Positions 20,256 to 31,263 of a DNA stretch of 64,000 bases are shown here, piece by piece. The DNA comes from Opitutaceae bacterium (GTDB lineage: Bacteria > Verrucomicrobiota > Verrucomicrobiia > Opitutales > Opitutaceae). The stretch is taken from contig JABTUS010000001.1 of assembly GCA_015075305.1 (NCBI GenBank), positions 806,001-870,000 of the forward strand, written 5' to 3'. A model generated the notes under the pieces. That model was not told the origin of the DNA. It did not search any database and saw only the letters and a program-made list of their open reading frames with translations. How positions within the stretch are numbered: position 1 is the first letter of the stretch; every line of letters starts with the position of its first letter. Made by a program: the position numbers and the translations under genes.

Positions 20256-23200
20256 ATGCGAGCGCTCAAACTGATCACCTGTCTGGGTGCATGCGTGGCG
20301 CTTGCCGTCACACTGCCCGCCCAGCAAACGCCGCAGCAACCGGCCGATCAAGCCATTCAACTGGAGGCCTTCACCGTGACTGGCTCCAACGTGAAACGCC
20401 TGGAATCAGAAAACGTCCTGCCTGTCACCCAGTTCACCACCGGATGAAATCGACCTGCGGGACGCCTCGCAGACATCGGACCTCCTGATGGCCCTGCCCC
20501 GTGTCACCGGACTTCCCGGCAACGAAACGGCGACACTGGGCGCCACCGCCCGCGGCGACAACGCCACCGTGTCGCTGCGCGGCATCCCTCCAGCAACACG
20601 CTGATCCTGCTCAACGGCCGGCGCCTGCCGCCCCACCCCATCAGCCAGGGTGAAGCCGGAGTGCCCACACCTCAACGAATGTGAATGTGCTCCCCAATCG
20701 CGGACTTGACCGCATCGAGGTCCTCCGCGACGGCGCATCGTCGATCTATGGCACCGACGCGGTCGCCGGTGTCATCAACACCATCACGCAACGCAACTTT
20801 GCCGGGACCGAACTCGTCCTCCGCTATGGAGAAACGGAGGACGGCGATGGACGCGAGGTGCGCGCGACGCTCACGCATGGCCTCAAGTTCCACAACGGAC
20901 GCGGACGCGCCATGGTCGTCCTTGATCTCTATGACAGGGATCCGATCTACGCGCGGGATCGCGCCTTTTCCGCAGAGGCCGATCATTCCGCACGAGCGCC
21001 AGCTCCCGGAATGTGTCCACGGACACCACCTTCAACGCCCGCTCTGCCACAAGCGAGTTCGGCAACTTCATCATGGGCACGCTCACCGACGGCGTGTTCA
21101 AGACAGGGCGCACGGCCGGCATTCCCTCGTCGCTCGCCGCAACCAGCGGGCAGTTCTACCTGGTACCGACCGCAACCGGCGTGGGTTTCCAGACTTCCAG
21201 CCCTTCCCGCGCAGGAATCACCAGCACGTATTATTGGAACAACAACACCTATCGCGTGATTCAACCGCAAAGCACGCGCGGCAATCTGTATCTGAATGGT
21301 GAATACGACCTGGGCTCAAATCTCACCGCGTTTGCCGAGTGGAGCCAGTACCAGGCGCGCTCCGTCACCATTCGCGAACCCGACGGCATCACCCAGTCCA
21401 CCGATGGCGACATCATCGTTCCCGCGACAAATCCCTTCAATCCGTTCGGCACGCGGTTCTGGAGTCCAACAGGAGCTCCAAACGCCGATGGCACGCCGCG
21501 CCTCACGGGCACGCCCGCGGCGGTGCGCATCACCAACAAGCGCCTGACCGATCTCGCGGACCGCACCGCCGAAATCAACACCTCGGTCTATCGCGGCGTG
21601 GCGGGAATTCGCGGACGGTTCTTCGACTGGACCTGGGAGGCCGCCGGCCTCTGGAGCGCCGCACGTGTGAAGGACGACGAAATGGGACCGAGCCGGAAGA
21701 GCCTGCTCAAGGATGCAATCAACCAAACCGACCCCGCACGCGCCTTCAATCCGTTCACGCGAAGTTTTGCCATCCAGAACAACACGCTCGTCGTCACGGG
21801 CCCCTACATCAATCCCGAGTCCGTTCAGAATACGTTCCGTTCGCACTTTATCCGGGAGGGCCTGACTGAACTGAGAAGCATTGACCTGCGGGCAGCCGGC
21901 AACGTCACTGAAATCTGGGCGGGCAATGTCATCGGTGCCGCGCTCGGTGCCGAATATCGTTACGAATCCTTTGCAGACACCCGACCCCCGTTCGCCGGTC
22001 TCAATCCCCCGGATTCCGGACTGGATCCGACCGCAAATGACTTCCTGGGTTTCTCGCCCAATTCCGACACGCATGGCAAACGGCAGGTCGCCGCCGCCTA
22101 CGTGGAGGGGCTTTTCCCGCTCGTCGGCAAGGGCAACCGCCTCCCGCTTGTGGAGTCCTTCGAGATTTCAGCCTCAGCCCGGTATGAAAGCTACACGGAC
22201 TTCGGCGACACAACGAAACCCAAGTACGGCTTCAGTTGGAGGCCACTCCTCCGTTCTTGTGCGCGGTTCCTACAACGAGGGCTTCCACGCGCCCAACCCG
22301 CGCAGCTTTTCACGGGCACGCTCATCCGGACCGCAACCAACTCCACCGACTCCTACCGCAGCATCGTGACGGGACAACCCACCGACGGCGCCTCGAACCG
22401 GCGCAGCATCGCGGCGGGTAATCCGGACCTCGATCCAGAGGAATCGCGTGGAAAGTCCGCAGGCATTGTCATTGATGTGCCAAAGATGCGCGGCCTTTCC
22501 GTCGGCATTGACTACTGGGAAATCCGGCAGCGCAACGTGATCGCCTCCTCCGGTTCAATCGCGGACGACACAGCGGCACTCCAAGCCGCCACGCAGGCGG
22601 CCCTTGCCGCGGGCCAGAGCATCAACCAGATCGACCTCGGTTCCGGCACTCCAGGCTACAAGGGCGATGGCGCGATCGTCCGCCTGCCCGTGACCCAGGC
22701 GGACCGCGACGCATTCGCCGCCTACAATGCCGGCCGCCCGCCCCGAGCCAGCGGGCTGTTGTCGGCGCGATCGAATACATTCGCACCACGTACTTCAATC
22801 GTTCGCAGGAATTCGTGAACGGGTTCGACTTTGACGTCACCTACCGCCTGCCCCGGATGGATGTTGGTCGTATTGTCCTGAACACCAACTGGACCTATCT
22901 CAACGACTTTCACACCTACGTGAGCAACGGCGCGCCGCGCACGGAATTGCGCTGGACCAATTCGACCAATGTGGGTGGCGCGACCCCAAAATGGCGGGGA
23001 AGCGCGACGGTCACCGAAGCGCAACAACTGGAGCGCGGGCCTGTCCGCCTACTACATCGGCAACTATTCCGACGTGGGCGCAACGACCTCCCTGGCGACC
23101 TATGAATCCCTGGGCTCCAAGCTACATCAAGCCGGTGTTCAACAACGGCGCCAACAGCTACCGGTTCATCGTTGATGACTCGATCAGCTTCAACGCCAAC

Positions 23201-23384
23201 ATCTCCTATCGATTCATGAGGAACGACTCCTGGCTGAACGACACGACAGTCCGGCTGGGAGTCGTCAATCTGACGGACGAAACACCGCCGCTGACATCGG
23301 ATTCGCGGGGATATGAGACCGGCGTCTACAATCTGATGGCCCGCGGGCGCACCCTATTCGCTCCAGATTACCAAGCGGTTCTGA
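20256..23384 (+). pseudogene. TonB-dependent outer-membrane receptor 2, frameshifted
   Basis: Start at ATG 20256 (MRALKLITCLGACVALAVTL, a signal peptide) is preferred to 20223. The mature protein begins with IQLEAFTVTGSNVKRLESEN. Plug motifs follow: NRGLDRIEVLRDGASSIYGT and DAVAGVINTITQRNF. The barrel is mostly readable in 21013-22818 and ends, after a last indel near 23356, with RTLSLQITKRF and TGA at 23382-23384. Frame breaks occur near 20440, 20600, 20680, 20990, 22240, 22745, 23010 and 23120. The type matches the 'IYGTDAVAGVIN' receptors abundant in Opitutaceae. It is divergent from receptor 1 and followed by a terminator. Confidence 0.7.
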
Positions 23385-23408
23385 CCGAAGACGCATCGCA
23401 CAAGCTTC

Positions 23409-23436
23409 AAGCCGGCTCCCCCCGGGGCCGGCTTTT
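23409..23436. terminator. Rho-independent terminator candidate
   Basis: AAGCCGGC (23409-23416) pairs with GCCGGCTT (from 23427), closing a C/G-rich loop, and is followed by TTTTC. It stands 25 bp after the end of receptor 2 and just before the convergent ggt gene, so it may serve both directions. Confidence 0.6.
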
Positions 23437-23468
23437 CATTTGGGAAGGAAAAGAGTTTCCGCCCAGCG

Positions 23469-25154
23469 TCAGTTGCCTCCGACGGCTGCATTGGTGCGCC
23501 GCGGGTCCGCATAACCCACGCGCATGCCGTCGGGTTTGATCGCGATGGCGTTGATGCCTCCAAATTGCCGGCCCGTTCCCGGCTCCTCGGGAAGATTCAC
23601 CTGCCAGCCCTCGGCCTGAAGGCCGCGCACCACAACCGGATCGAGTGACTTCTCAGCCTCAACGGCGTCTCGTTTTGATTTGTCAAAGGGGCTGTACCAA
23701 TGGATGCGTGTATCGCCTATCGCGTCCTCGATCGACCGGTGAAACACCAGGTTGTCGATCAACACCCGGAGGATTGCGGTCGGAATGCGTGACGAACCGG
23801 GTATGCCGAGGGCAAGCACCGGCTTGCCGCCGCTCAGAACGATCGTGGGCGCAATCGTGCTGCGCGGACGACGGCCGGGAGCGAGGGCATTCGGACTGTG
23901 CGCATCATTGTAGGCAAAATTGCTCATGGAGTCGTTCATCACGACACCGGCAGCGGCGACACCCGCGCCAAAATGAAGGCTCTGATCGACTGCGTCGCGC
24001 AAACGATGTTTCCATCCGCATCGGCGACGACGAAATGCGTCGTGCACGCCAGCAGCGAATCCACCTCCGAAACACCCGCCACCTTGCGTTTCCTGCCGAG
24101 CACGCGCTCGCGCAAGGCGGCAATTTCCCCGGGACTCACCATGCGGTCGAAAGCCGCCTGGGATTCGACTGTGTCACCAATTTCACGCTGCACCATCGCA
24201 TGCGCCTCCTCCAGAATCGTCCGACCGGTCGATGTTGGCCGCCGTGCGAAGCGGCGGGGTCAGTTTCTCCGCTTCGAGTCCCTTGAGAATTATCATGAAA
24301 AGCGACGCTCCCGTGGTGGGTGGAGGTCCGCCAAGTAGGTGATATCCCCTGAAATCGATGGCTATGGGTTTGGTTACGCGCGCGGCATAACTTTCCAGAT
24401 CCTCATGCGTCAAAAGCCCCCCGCCCTTTCTCGACGCTTCGACCAGCGCCGCCGCCACCGTCCCCCGGTAAAGCCATCGGCACCGTCGCGGGCGAGGTGC
24501 TCCATGGTGCGGGCAAGATCATGATTCGGAAGGCGGGAGCCGATCTGCGGGAGATCTCCATTCGGCAGAAACAGCCTCGCCAGCGTACCGTCCCCGCCGC
24601 GCAGCTTGTCCAGCCGCTCTTCGAATAGCAGCCGCGATTTCGGCAGGACGGTGAAACCCGCGTCTGCCAGTGCAATCGCAGGTGCGACCGTTTGCGCCCA
24701 AGGGAGTTTTCCCCAGCGTGAATGCGCGGTGAAGAGGCCCGCGGCAAGACCTGGAGTGCAAACCGACGACCATCCGTCGAAGCGGGATTTTTCCGGACGG
24801 CGGCGATACTTGTCGGGCACCAGCGAACGACTTGCCTGGTCCATGGCATCGACAGCGTGCGTCTCGCCTGTGCGCCCATCGAAATACAGCAGCATGAGTT
24901 TGCCCCCAAGACCTGATCCATAGGGCTCCGCGACTCCAAGCGTGGAGCGAAACGGCAACAGCCGCGTCGATCGCATTCCCACCCGCGCGGAGAATGCCGT
25001 CACCCGCTGCCGCCGCCTCCGGGTGGCCGGCCACCACCATCGTGCGGCTTGCAGAGACAGGTTTGACAAGGACCGGCACCTCGCCGCGCACAAAGACGGC
25101 GGCGATGCCGGAAAGAACGATAAGCCGGAGGGAATGGCGCGGGAGTTTCATCAT
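23469..25154 (-). pseudogene. ggt: Gamma-glutamyltransferase, frameshifted
   Basis: Periplasmic Ntn-hydrolase that removes gamma-glutamyl groups from glutathione and similar peptides. The start is at 25154 with a leader (LRLIVLSGIAAVFVRGEVPV). MVVAGHPEAAAAGDGILRAG and GNAIDAAVAVS follow, then GVAEPYGSGLGGKLMLLYFD. The autoprocessing site with the new N-terminal threonine is in ACTTHFVVADADGN, and the C-terminal SRIPTAILRVLIDNLVF is at 23469-24047. Length fits the family (about 560 residues). Frame breaks are near 25020, 24450, 24220, 24010 and 23960. It is not obviously linked to the catabolic cluster. Confidence 0.75.
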
Positions 25155-25184
25155 GATCGCAACAGGTGTTGCCGGATGCTGCCG

Positions 25185-25801
25185 CTACGCGCGGCGGTGC
25201 GCAATGAGCGACTGATAGGAGGGCGCGCGCGACTGAAAGACGGTCGTGAATTCAAAGGGCCATGCCTTCACATCCGGGGCGAGGCTCCAGCGCGGATGCG
25301 ATTCGATCACGGACCTCGCCTCCTCGAAATAGGGAGCGTAGTCCGTGCGAAAGTGCAACGGTGCACCCGGGAGGGAATGCGATGCCAGGCTTTCGAGAAA
25401 CTCAGGCTGGACAAGCCGGTTCTTCCAGTGACGGCGCTTGGGCTGTGGATCGGGAAACAGGACAAAAATCGAAGCAATTGCCACGGAATCCGGCAGGACT
25501 GCGAGGAGGTCATCCGCGGATGCGTGCAGGAACGCGAGGTTGCCCAGCCGCGCCCTGTCCTTCTTGCGGGTGCCACGGCGAACCCGATCGCTCATGAGGT
25601 CCACACCGAGGCAGAACCTGTCCGGATGCGCCGCGGCATAGGCTTCAAGAAAATGCCCATGACCGCAGCCGATTTCGAGGGTGATGCGGCGATGCCCGGC
25701 AACCAGCGGAAGCAATGCCGCGCGCACCTCCGCGCGACGCTGCTCGTTCAGCCGCCGGTAGTCGGGAGGACGACTTCCTCCATGTCGCTGCGTCCTTTCA
25801 T
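25185..25801 (-). pseudogene. trmB: tRNA (guanine-N7-)-methyltransferase, one frameshift near N-terminus
   Basis: Methylates G46 of tRNA using S-adenosylmethionine. ITLEIGCGHGHFLEAYA is the SAM-binding motif I, IFVLFPDPQPKRRHWKNRL is the TrmB signature, and FRTDYAPYFEEA follows. The continuous frame runs 25185-25727. A single indel near 25765 extends it upstream to ATG at 25801 (MKGRSDMEEVVLPDYRRLNE), whose ATGA overlaps the stop of rumA. Co-transcription with rumA is therefore likely. Confidence 0.8.
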
Positions 25802-27094
25802 GGTTTCATGAGCGTGACCACGCATTCGAGATGCCGCGTCTGCGGAAACAGATCGAACGGCTGGACGCGTTTCAGCGCGTAACCCGCGGCGATGAACTCC
25901 TTCAGATCGCGCATCTGCGTGGCGGGATCGCAGGACACATAGACCACCGCCCGCGGACTGTAGTTGAAAAGTTGTGACAGGAACGTTGCGTCGCACCCCT
26001 TTCTCGGCGGATCGATGACCACGACGGTGTCCGCCGGCGGGAACGCGAGTCCGTCAAAGATCCGTGCGGCATCACCGGCGATGAACCGGACATTGGCAAT
26101 GCCGTTGGACACCGCGTTCCCGCGTGCAAAAGCGACGCTGCTTTCACTGACCTCCACGCCCGTAACCTGCGCGAACGCGGATGCGCTCGCGAGGGCAAAC
26201 AGACCGCTTCCGCAGTAGCCGTCCACCAGGTGGCTCGCCCCGCAGTCAGCGGCCTGTTCGCGCACGTACCGGGTAAACTCGGGGAGAATGAAGGGATTGT
26301 TCTGGAAAAAAATCACGGGCGAGAAAACGGAGCCTGAGGCTGCCGACGGTTTCTGACGATGACGGCGTCGAAGTCGGTTGTCACCTCGCCGGAAGCCTCC
26401 CGCAGCAGGAGAGTCGCCCCGCGCTGGTAGCCACCCGCCGCCGCTCTTGCGCGCACCTCCGCCCGAAGCGCATGCAGCCGGTCGTTGATGGCGTCGGTCG
26501 CGATCAGGCACCGTGGCACGTCAACAATGTCGAAGCGTGTCCCCTGCCTCAGGAATCCAATCGGCAGCGCCCTGTCCTCCGGTCGGCGGCGGCATCGCCC
26601 GGGACTTCCGGGACCTGTCGCGGGTGGCGAAATGCGGGGTGATCTTGGAGCGGTAGCCCCACTGCCGGGGCGAGGCGATGGTGGGTCAACCGGAAAGTCG
26701 ATCCCCGCCATGTGGCGCAGCAGCTCCTCCACCTGGCGCCGCTTCCAGGCGAGCTGTGCGTTGTATTCAAGGTGTTGATACTGACATCCGCCGCACCTGC
26801 CGAAGAGCGGACACTGCGCCGCGACGCGATCGGGTGACGGTTTGAGGACCTCGAGCAGATCAGCCTCTGAAAAATTCCTGTGATTGCGAAAACCCGGGCC
26901 CGCACCCGTTCGCCCGGAAGCGTAAAAGGCACCATGACCACCCAGTTGTCCAGCCGTCCCTGAGGGTGGTCGATCGAGACGCGCCCCAGCCCTGACCCCA
27001 GGTTCGTCAACGTGGCTATCTCCAGCTCGATCTCCTGGTGGTAGGAAAACGGATGGTCATTCGGCTTCCGGTTCTTCTTTCGCACGCAGTCCAC
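25798..27094 (-). pseudogene. RumA/TrmA-family RNA (uracil-5-)-methyltransferase, frameshifted
   Basis: An N-terminal TRAM-like segment (YHQEIELEIATLTNLGSGLG) is followed by an iron-sulfur cysteine set (CPLFGRCGGCQYQHL) in one frame. The SAM-binding DGYCGSGLFALASAS, VVVIDPPRKGCD and the catalytic cysteine in VVYVSCDPATQMRDL lie in the last frame (25798-26300). The order and length match 23S rRNA m5U methyltransferases of the RlmCD/RlmD type. Frame breaks lie near 26900, 26700, 26560 and 26310. Its stop overlaps the trmB start. Confidence 0.75.
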
Positions 27095-27160
27095 GTTCTA
27101 GCGAAGAAAGCGCTCCAGCAATGGTTAAAAGCCCATGTCATCGTTGCGCTGTACCGCGAT

Positions 27161-27197
27161 GCGCGTCCCCTGGTCACGACGGGAGCGTGCCCCTCCA
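27161..27197. repeat. Dispersed intergenic repeat, unit 1
   Basis: Contains GGTCACGACGGGAGCGTGCC. It is repeated with few differences at 27311-27346 and in shorter form at 49672-49696. Confidence 0.55.
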
Positions 27198-27258
27198 GTT
27201 GGGAAGAGTTCAACTCTCCTCTGCCTGACTTCCGACCTCTGAACTCTGACCTCTGGCT

Positions 27259-27309
27259 TCTCCGCGTGCTCCGCGTCTCCGCGTGAGACTCTTCCGGTGG
27301 CGTTCCGCA
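27259..27309. repeat. 'CTCCGCGT' intergenic repeat
   Basis: Iterated CTCCGCGT words followed by GTGAGACTCTTCCGGTGGCG. A similar block occurs at 36259-36317 (GTGAAACCATTCCGGCGGCG). Confidence 0.5.
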
Positions 27310-27310
27310 A

Positions 27311-27346
27311 CGCGCGTCCCCAGGTCACGACGGGCGTGCCCCTCCA
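27311..27346. repeat. Dispersed intergenic repeat, unit 2
   Basis: Contains GGTCACGACGGGCGTGCCCC, a near copy of unit 1 150 bp upstream. Both lie in the 470-bp gap between rumA and the SpoU methyltransferase gene. Nothing else is recognised in that gap. Confidence 0.55.
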
Positions 27347-27563
27347 TTTGCAAAGTTCTCCCCGTCGCTCTGCCTTCGCGTCTTCGTGTCTTCGCGCGAA
27401 ACAATCTGACTTCCGTCCTCTTCTTTCTGCACTTGGCCTGAAGTCAGGAGCTGACTGCGGGCTGGAAGCCCGAGCCACACCGCGACCCCGCTTTCCTCGC
27501 TCCCCATCCGGATTCGGTCCGTGGTTCCCCTTCCGATGCCGTTTGCGCCATTGCATCGGATCG

Positions 27564-28409
27564 ATGCCTGGTCAGCGTAAGTCTTTCTGTGAACTTCCGC
27601 CCGAAAAGATCACCAGCCTCCAGAACCCGCGGATCAAACAGCTCGTCAAGCTGCGTGACAGGCGGCCTCGCGACGAGGCCGGGGTCTTTCTGGTCGAGGG
27701 ATTCCGCGAAATCCGCCGTGCGCTGGACAAAAAGGTCGCGCTGTCGGAAGTATACTTTCCCCCGATTGGTTCATGGGGGAAAATGAACGCAGCCTTCTTG
27801 AAAGCGCGCGCGGCTGGGGCGCGTTTGTTTGAGCTGAGCAGGGAGGCCTTTGCAAAGGTCGCCTATCGCGAACGTCCCGACGGCCTGCTCGCGGTCGCAC
27901 CGCAATGGAAACGCTCGCTCAACGATCTGCATCTTCCCAAGGAACCGTTCCTGCTCGTCGTCGAGGCGATCGAAAAGCCCGGCAATCTCGGAACGATCCT
28001 GCGCAGCGCGGACGCCGCCGGGTGCGATGCCGTCATTGTGTGCGACCCGGTGACCGACCTCTTCAATCCAAACGTCGTCAGGGCGTCGACGGGCGTCATC
28101 TTTTCCGTGCCGTGCCTCATTTCAACAAGCGCGGAGGTGCATGCCTGGCTGAAGCAGCATGGCATTCGGACGGTCGCCACCACACCGGCGGCCGAGGCGC
28201 TCTACTCGGACAGCGATCTCGCGGTCCGCTTGCAGTGGTGATGGGAAGCGAGCAATATGGCCTGAGCGAATTCTGGCTGCGCGAGGCGGATCTGCCCGTT
28301 CGCATACCGATGGCCGGCCAGTGCGGACTCCCTCAACGTGGCAATGGCGACGATCATCACGCTGTTCGAGGCGGTCCGTCAGCGCGGGCCGCGCTCCGGT
28401 TTGAGCTGA
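27564..28409 (+). pseudogene. SpoU/TrmH-family RNA 2'-O-methyltransferase, frameshifted near C-terminus
   Basis: The N-terminal substrate-binding region (KITSLQNPRIKQLVKLRDRR, DEAGVFLVEGFREI) precedes a SpoU domain. Motif 1 is EKPGNLGTILRSADAAG and motif 2 is VMGSEQYGLSEFWL. Motif 3, DSLNVAMATIITLFEAV, is reached after indels near 28240 and 28322. The protein would be about 280 residues and modify ribose in rRNA or tRNA in the cytoplasm. It starts at ATG 27564 and ends at 28409, overlapping the convergent dehydratase by 31 bp. Confidence 0.75.
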
Positions 28410-29641
28410 AAGCCCGCCCGGCGCAGCGCCCGCCTGAGTGCGACGACGTGCTGGTGGTCACGCGTCTCCACCGTGCAACTGCACGTGACGGCACTGACAT
28501 CGGGCCCGCTGAATGCCCGGTCATGGGCAATGTCCTTGATGCTCGCGCCAGCCTCGGCGATCACCCGCGCCAGCGCGGCCAGGCCGCCCGGGCGGTCGCT
28601 GATCACGGCGCTGAACCGTGCGATCCGACCATCAGCGACGAGCCCGAGTTCGATGACGCGGCTAAGGACCGCGGGGTCGATGTTTCCTCCGCAGATCGTG
28701 AGGGCGACGCGTTTTCCAGCCAGTTCGGGAAGTTTACCCGCAAGAAAAGCCGCGAGAGGCGCCGCGGCTGCGCCTTCAACGACGGTTTTTTCAAGTTCGG
28801 CCATGCGCAGAATGGCGAGGGCAATGGCATCCTCACGCACACTGACCACCTTGTCGACGCGTGACCGTGCGAGTTCGAAGGCGCGTGCACCGACTTTCAA
28901 AACCGCCAGGCCGTCGGCGAGTGTTGACTTTCTCGGAATCGCGACGGGCTGACCCGCCTTGAGAGCGGCGGCAAAGCTACAGGTGGCGATGCTTTCGACG
29001 CCGATGACCTGAACTTTGGGCTTCAGCGCTTTCACCGCCACGGCAATACCCGCGATCAGACCCGCGCCGCCGATCGGGCACACGATGGCGTCGAGATTGG
29101 GAACCTGCCGGAGAATCTCCAGGCCGGCTGTCCCCTGCCCTGCGATGATGGCCGGATCGTCGAAGCCATGTATGTAACGTGCGCCGTCTTTTGCGACGAT
29201 CGCATCAGCTGCGGCACGAGCTTCGGCGAAGTCCCGGCCTGCGATGATCACACGTGCGCCGAGTCGTTCGCAGGTGGTCCGCTTGATGAGCGGAGCGTAT
29301 TCCGGCATCACGACTGTCACGCGGATGCCAAGCAGCCGACCGTGATAGGCCAGCCTGAGCGCATGATTGCCCGCGCTTGCAGCCACAACGCCCCGTTTTC
29401 TGGCGGAGGAAGGGAGCATCGCCAGCGCATTGCGCGCGCCGCGTTCCTTGAATGACCCGGTGCGCTGAAGGTTGTCGAGCTTGCAGAAAATGCGCGCACC
29501 AGTGACCTCGCTCAACGCGATCGATTCCGGGCAGGGAGAAGCAATCACAGCACCCTTGATGCGCCTGGCAGCGGCACGGATGGCGCTCAAGGACACCTGC
29601 GAAGCGGAACTGCTGGACTCGCGGTCGGGGGCTTGAGTCAT
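28379..29641 (-). CDS. Threonine dehydratase (threonine ammonia-lyase) with C-terminal ACT domain
   Basis: PLP-dependent fold type II enzyme converting threonine to 2-oxobutanoate and ammonia. The PLP lysine is in RTGSFKERGARNAL. VVAASAGNHALRLAY and the glycine loop VCPIGGAGLIAGIAV bind cofactor. The last 75 residues (FSAVISDRPGGLAALARVIA, then an EAGASIKDIAHDRAF motif) form an ACT-like regulatory domain. This 420-residue, one-ACT layout matches the catabolic/short IlvA-TdcB type. It is intact, unlike its neighbours. The start ATG at 29641 lies about 170 bp from IS4 copy D. Confidence 0.85.
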   Translation of the reverse strand: MTQAPDRESSSSASQVSLSAIRAAARRIKGAVIASPCPESIALSEVTGARIFCKLDNLQRTGSFKERGARNALAMLPSSARKRGVVAASAGNHALRLAYHGRLLGIRVTVVMPEYAPLIKRTTCERLGARVIIAGRDFAEARAAADAIVAKDGARYIHGFDDPAIIAGQGTAGLEILRQVPNLDAIVCPIGGAGLIAGIAVAVKALKPKVQVIGVESIATCSFAAALKAGQPVAIPRKSTLADGLAVLKVGARAFELARSRVDKVVSVREDAIALAILRMAELEKTVVEGAAAAPLAAFLAGKLPELAGKRVALTICGGNIDPAVLSRVIELGLVADGRIARFSAVISDRPGGLAALARVIAEAGASIKDIAHDRAFSGPDVSAVTCSCTVETRDHQHVVALRRALRRAGFQLKPERGPR

Positions 29642-29808
29642 GGGTTCAGTAGCTGACAGGCCTGCACCGAAACTCCAATGGATATTTTTGCACAGACGCC
29701 GACTTGAAGAAGCCGGTGAAGGGCCAGGCGAAGGCCGGTTTTATATAACGCATGCGACCCATCGAGAGTGAAGCAGGCTTCCTGAAGCTTCCGCGGCAGT
29801 TGATAATA
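29642..29808. other. Short spacer between threonine dehydratase and IS4 copy D
   Basis: A minus-strand frame reads through it from the IS, but it has no recognised domain and no start of its own, so no gene is called. The last eight bases, TGATAATA (29801-29808), repeat the flank of copy C at 8056-8063. This spacer probably holds the dehydratase promoter. Confidence 0.5.
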
Positions 29809-31263
29809 CAAGGGTGTCCAATGTGGGAGGCTAGGAATGTGCGTAGGAGCGGGCCAGGACAGGCAGGATCTGCGATAGAGGGGCGCTGGAGAACCAGTAG
29901 GAGCGAAGCCATCGGATGAGTTTTATACTGCATTGTAGAGGCTGGAATAGCTTGGTTAGCAGGGCTGAGACGGCGTACCCTTTTTTCCTGGCAACGGCAG
30001 TGTGTTCGGCGAGCCTTTTTCACGACGTTGCAGGCCGGCTTGCTGCAAATCCGATAGTCGTTTTCCAGCGCACCTCAAACAGCCTGAGCAAGTTGTGAGC
30101 CAGGCAAAGGAACTTCGCTTGGATGGATTTCGCCGTATCGCTGGCTGCCCAAGCCTTGACCCGTCGAACTTGTTTTTGAGCTGATCGAAGACCTTCTCGA
30201 TGTTCCATCGCGCTTTATACAGCCAGGCAATGATGTCGGCGGGCAGGTGGAATGCGGTGGTGACGAACTCGTACACCGTTGCGCCCACCGGATCGCGATA
30301 TCGAATCAGGCGGACCTCGGTGCCTTGGGCCGCTCAAGCAGCGCTCGTCCGAGAGGATATCTGGTCGATCGGGCGGTCCGGATCAGGAGCTACTTGAGAC
30401 ACCGTGGTGAAAGCCGCGTTGTCCTTTGGTTCGAGATGAAGTAGATGCCGCGGTGGCTTTCCAGTTTTGCCAGAGCTCGAAGTCTATGCCAGCACGGTCC
30501 CACACCCAGATGACGCGCTGACGCTTCTTCGCACCCATTCGAGCTACGTCCGCGCTGAGCCGTTTGAGCACAGACATGTCGTGCCCTTTTGCCCTGAGTC
30601 AGATCTGGTGGATGCAGGGCGCGGGTGCGCAGGTTCAGAGCGTAAACATGGCTGACCGCCCAGCGCCGATCATCGATCTTCGCATCATGCGTGGCGGCAC
30701 CGTGCCAATGACCATCGCCGGCGTACAGTTCGTGATTGGCGAGCTCTTCCGGCATCTCCGCCCGTGGCGCCATCGTTGCCGCAACCCGCCTCGGTCACGT
30801 CGGAGAGCATCTGCAGGCGCCGCATGCTCTTGAGTTGCTCGAAAAGCTGTCCGCTGCGGGCACGATTCAATGTGCACGCCAATCTGCTGAAGGAATCCTC
30901 GACCACTGCGTGGATCGCAAATCACTCCCTGGTCGCGCTGAGTTCAAGAACTCGGCGTCCGTGACCGCCCGGCAGTCCTGCTGATGCAGCGACGCAGCCA
31001 GGGCATTGCTCAAGGGCGCGAAAACGTCTTCCTCAATACAGGATCAGAAATGTGCTCCATATGGGGCCCCAACCTGACCCTCAATGCATCTTCAAGCATA
31101 AGTTTAAACAATTTTCCGGGCGTCTTCCTGCCTCTACAACGAGATTACCCACCGCCACTCAATCCCCGATACAGGCCACTCTGAAGCCCTTTCCAATCGC
31201 GCATTGTTGCTCCCAAGTTTCGCTATTCCGCAATCGTTCTTTAAAGTGGTTTGGACGCCCTTG
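29809..31263 (-). mobile_element. IS4-family element copy D, full length with both ends
   Basis: Right end CAAGGGTGTCCAA at 29809; left end GGTTTGGACGCCCTTG at 31263. Length is 1,455 bp. It has the same orientation as copies B and C. Immediately after its left end comes CAATTTTCC..., a 155-bp remnant of another IS copy (31264-31418). Confidence 0.85.
29830..31000 (-). pseudogene. IS4-family transposase (copy D), frameshifted
   Basis: Encodes the AKIDDRRWAVSHVYALN block, VIWVWDRAGIDFELWQNWK and, in a further frame, VYEFVTTAFHLPADIIAWLYK plus ARWNIEKVFDQLKNK with the YREK signature. At least four frame changes relative to copy C. Inactive as given. Confidence 0.8.

Noticed and set aside
29646-29808. 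C-terminal-looking minus-strand frame ending FRCRPVSY
   Set aside because: It only exists because the frame runs through the IS. It has no start, no domain, and the expected dehydratase promoter is there.
6656-31263. Simple composite transposon formed by copies C and D
   Set aside because: A composite transposon should show its own target duplication on the outer flanks of unrelated DNA. Here the outer flanks are two halves of another IS copy and the inner flanks also match, which a single composite jump does not explain.
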